In this document: positions 60,191 through 64,000 of the stretch, piece by piece | Layout of the letters: each line of letters opens with the position of its first letter | Position numbering within the stretch: the stretch's first letter is position 1 | Assembly: GCF_949774975.1 (NCBI RefSeq) | Contig: NC_083106.1 | Span: forward strand, 56,906,745 to 56,970,744 | DNA length: 64,000 nt | Source of the DNA: Lagenorhynchus albirostris | Lineage: Eukaryota > Chordata > Mammalia > Artiodactyla > Delphinidae | Direction of reading: 5' to 3' | Notes under the pieces: generated by a model | What the model saw: only the letters and a program-made list of their open reading frames with translations | Database searches by the model: none | Told to the model about the DNA's origin: nothing | Made by a program: the position numbers and the translations under genes

Positions 60191-62814
60191 GGCATATTAT
60201 AGTTACAATCAACTTTCTAGTTCAGCCGAGGTATAGATGGTAGAAACTGATGAGGGAGAAGAAAAATAAGTAAGATTTATAATGCATCATTCTCTAGTAA
60301 TCAAAGCAAAGTGACATAAGTGATTAGAGAAATTTTATAGAAAATATTTTCTAGGAGTCCCATGCCTGAAACTCTTGCCATATGGAAGGGGGGAGGGAGG
60401 TATTAGAACTTACATTTTGAAGACAGAACATGACATTGAACACTCAGGGATTGGTAGTATATTTTCATCATTTAACACAGTTATTTGGCAGTCCAGAGGC
60501 AGGTGACAATCTGAATGATGGTAATCTGAGAGATGAATATGGTTGTTTGTATGTGAGAAAGGAGGCTACATAAAATTAAATAAATAGCTCTTGGGTATGA
60601 CAGCAACGTTTGTGCTGTAAATGAAAAAGGTGCACGTGAGTGAGAAAGTTAGTGGTTATCATATATACTTTCAAAAATGTTAAAAGAACAATAAAAACTA
60701 AAATTTGAACCATACAAGCAAAAGTATTTATGGAAAACCCTGGAGCACTTAAAATGGATTTTTGATCAATTTGCAACATGAAGTAAGGTTTTCTGAATGC
60801 TAAAGTTTTTGCAGAATTCTGTAGATGGACAAATGGTTCAAAGGCACAGATATCTCAAGAATATGGAGCATTTTGGAAAGGAAATCTACACAGATGGATT
60901 TTACTAATGGATACACATTCTACCAAAAATGTCAAGGACAGATGGTATAAAAGAAATGGAATCTTAAGAATCAAGAAAAATGAATTGATATGAAAGAAAA
61001 CACTGTCATAGTAATTTCAGTGGGATTTTCCTATGGAAGATAGTTAACTGATGAAAGAAATAAATTATGAACTCTACAATTAGGGGGTAGTCAGAAGGAA
61101 TAATGCTCTTTAAAATGGTATGACCAATATTTTTAAGTGAAGACAGAATTAACTGAATTACATCTTGATTAAATTTTTGGTAGATTGATCCAGTTTCAAA
61201 CACAACCTATTTATTTAATTTATGTCTCAATAATTTTATGGTAGCAGCTTTATTACATTACATATAATGCCTATATATGTATGTGTATGTTCCCATTTAA
61301 AATTAGACTTAAATTGGCTTTAGTTTTAATACTTGATTTCCGTAACTTTGCTAAATGCTGAGAATTGACTGAAATAGAGAAGTATGATTTTTATATCACT
61401 TTGGGGATTCATAAAAATGTGTTATATCCAATTATTAGAACAATATGTAACCATTCATTAGATGATGCAAACCTCATGCTTTCTAGTAATAGTAGGAGTA
61501 TCTTTGTATCCCATTTTACCTGTCTGCCCTACCTAATTTAAAAATTTGGATGACCAAAGAAATAAATGAATATTTCCCCATCTTCCTTGGGAAAATTTAG
61601 TTAAAACTATTATTGAGAATATACAGATTTGATGTATTATATTTGGATGCATAATATTAATGTCACAATCACTACAGGTCAGACATTTAGGTGTGTCACA
61701 CAGGTTTTTGTCATACTGTGCTGAATATAATGGACTAGCTTTTTCTAAACTGTGATTGCCTGATTTAGGATAATACAACACAGGGCTGGTGTGACATTCA
61801 ATATGAGACAGGGTGCAATAAATGATTTGCCTTCAGTATTATACAGAAAATTCATTTATTCTCTTTTGATTATATTTTATAGGACTAGAATATTTCATGG
61901 GGTGCTATCCTTAATTGTTCCTACACCCTGCTGCCACATGCTGCTTCTGGGCAGAGAATCCCACTTAAACTAGGCTTTAATGGGCTCTTCTAGAAAAGGA
62001 TAATATGCTTCATTTTCTTGTCTTTTTAATGGTGGATGAGGATCAAGTCAATAAAAGATCATTTGGAAAATATGTATAGACATTTTAAAATAAAAAGATT
62101 TTTTTCCCAATACCTAGACCAAATAAGTTTGATAGAAGACACTACAGCTAGAGAGACCTTCTGAATACAGATATAATATTTTATAGCTCTCTTGCTTTCT
62201 TTTAAGAGCTGGATGTTACTAAACTATTCAGTGCAATTCTATTAGTACTAGTAGTATTTGGAAATGACAGAGTCAATGCTGATGTTTGGAAAACTGAGGA
62301 TTTGGCCATTTTGGGGTCACTTACCTTGCCCAGAAGAATAGCTTATGCTTCAATGTACTCTGATTTAAAAAGTTTGAGTGCCCAGATTTGGTACCTTCAT
62401 TCACTCAAATTACAGGACAGAAAGACACATCTTGTTTTCTTAATGACTTAATAATGAATGTGAATCCTATGGTTCTCCAAATAAGTGATTCAACTTTCAT
62501 GTCAGTGTCAGCTTTTGTGAATAGGAATTTGTCTATAAGACAGCAAAATCAATTGGTTAGTCCTTCCTGGAAAATGCATTGTGGATAAAACATTCATTTT
62601 CATTCTAAACCTCAAATGAATGACAGAACAGCTATGGACACATGCCTAGAAAATATTCTTGGGAGAAATTTCTGTGTGGGGCTCATTTCTTGTGCACAGG
62701 AGTTGTACGGGTAATGCTGAACTCAAAAAGTGAGATTGTGCTCATATCCAAATAGGGTTTGCTCAGAATTCCTTTTCTAGGACGGTATGCAGAAAGGCTG
62801 TGTGTATGTATAGT

Positions 62815-62859
62815 ACACACACACACACACACACACAACACACACACATGCACACACAA
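62815..62859. repeat. (AC)n microsatellite
   Basis: An AC run with two small interruptions. Confidence 0.95.
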
Positions 62860-63658
62860 GCAATTGTAAAACAAGTAACAAAGTTCTATTCTGCTGTGCT
62901 CCTTAAAAACTGATGGTTCACATAAGAAATCCTGACTGATAATTTAAACCAAACATTTATCATTTTATTTATTACAGTTCTGCTGCATGGGAATTTGCTT
63001 TCATAAGCCTATATAGTTTGTCCTAATTTGCTGATCCGGAGCACATTTAATCACAGTTGAATTTGTACCCAACAACCCTGGTGTGTTTACATTTCAAAAG
63101 AAATGAAATTGGCATGGAAAAAATTTTAGAAGTACTGTAACTTTTTTCCAATATTTTTCCCCAAAGGGAAATATTTCAAAAAACGAAACATATGAGTAGG
63201 CACTTCAAAAAAAGATAAAATATTTTATGTTTGTTTTTTGACTGACATGCTATAAAAGGATTATATTTGTGAAAGAAGATACTGATTGCCAATATTTCAA
63301 ATACCATCTTGCAATGTATAGTTTTTAGTGATATCATAGTATAAATCTGTAATTTGAACTTTTACTTTGGAATGTAAAGTAGAAAATATTAGCTATGTCA
63401 ATGATATCTTGCAAAGTGTTCCCATTTATAATTATTTATATTGTAAATAGCTTTCTGAAGTAAATTCGAAGTTAATGTGCATAAAATGTATTTATTATGT
63501 GAGGAATTTTTTGGTTTAAAATATAGTTACCAATATGCAGTTTGAGTCTGAATTATTCATTGAAAGGAAAATTTCTATAGGACAAAGACTGTCAACTAGA
63601 AGACTAGCAATGTAAAGAAATAAGGATTGTTTTAGCTCTAGATTCTCTTGAAATGGGT

Positions 63659-63660
<2 letters not shown>

Positions 63661-63696
<36 letters not shown>
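63661..63696. repeat. (CA)n microsatellite
   Basis: A nearly pure CA run of 36 bases. Confidence 0.96.
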
Positions 63697-63697
<1 letters not shown>

Positions 63698-64000
63698 TTT
63701 AAGAGACCTAGTAATAGAAGCTTACACATATGCACAGTAACTATTAGGTAACGGATCTGATTTTCATTAGACACTGGAGAATGGTTTCTCAATTTTTTAT
63801 TAGAACATCTTAAGCAGGACTTCTTTGGTCTCCACTTTGCTAAAATAAAGTGAGAAATTTGAAAGTATAGGTTACATGTTTAATGTCCAAGGGGGAAAAA
63901 TAAAACCTATAATATTGAGATTATCTAATTTGAATATCTAAAACTAGTTTTAGATAGTCTAAATTGTCTCATGGATATGGCCAAATCCTTATAAATTGTC

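Larger units (their letters stand above)
58698..63904 (+). other. SIM1: SIM1 3' UTR and downstream flank, end uncertain
   Basis: AT-rich sequence directly after the stop codon with no further coding signal. AATAAA hexamers occur at 59586, 60579, 61059, 61817, 62050, 63844 and 63899, so a short or a very long 3' UTR is possible. The stretch 63360-63520, with 'attgtaaatagctttctga' and 'aatgtatttattatgtgag', resembles 3' UTR terminal sequence. I cannot choose the site from sequence alone. Confidence 0.45.

Overview
This is vertebrate, specifically mammalian, genomic DNA. It contains most of one protein-coding gene on the + strand: SIM1 (single-minded homolog 1), the bHLH-PAS transcription factor of hypothalamic and kidney development. 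Ten coding exons can be joined by canonical AG/GT splice sites with matching phases. They give residues 59 (split codon) to 766 plus a TGA stop, which is exactly the human C-terminal end point, provided the missing N-terminus has the usual length. The exon or exons coding the bHLH domain (about residues 1-59) lie upstream of base 1. The host is most likely a cetacean: the introns carry eight very similar tRNA-derived SINEs of the CHR-2 type typical of whales and dolphins, older CHR-1-like SINEs, and cetartiodactyl L1 tails. The species cannot be fixed from this window.

Layout: 1-2235 is the 3' part of a CpG-rich upstream intron. 2236-8653 holds seven short exons (83, 90, 109, 86, 200, 107 and 148 bp) coding the linker after bHLH, PAS-A, PAS-B and the PAC motif, separated by introns of 0.13 to 3.4 kb. 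8654-32997 is a 24.3-kb intron. 32998-33166 is an isolated 169-bp exon with the basic nuclear-localisation region. 33167-55487 is a 22.3-kb intron rich in SINE and L1 insertions. 55488-55890 and 57967-58697 are the two exons of the long C-terminal single-minded domain. From 58698 to the end is 3' UTR or downstream flank with several AATAAA hexamers.

No second gene, tRNA, rRNA, CRISPR array or prokaryote-type system is present. The other long open frames are SINE or L1 relics, or antisense shadows of SIM1 exons. The points most worth a second look are: a CHR-2 SINE that ends about 53 bp upstream of the exon 11 splice acceptor; a SINE copy with a 13-bp duplication of its Pol III B box; a compact direct/inverted repeat cluster at 26.8 kb; a paired GAACGTTCT motif beside an octamer site between two PAS-B exons; and long repeat-poor intron blocks that are candidate SIM1 enhancers. 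Exon numbers 3-12 used below assume the 12-exon organisation I recall for human SIM1.
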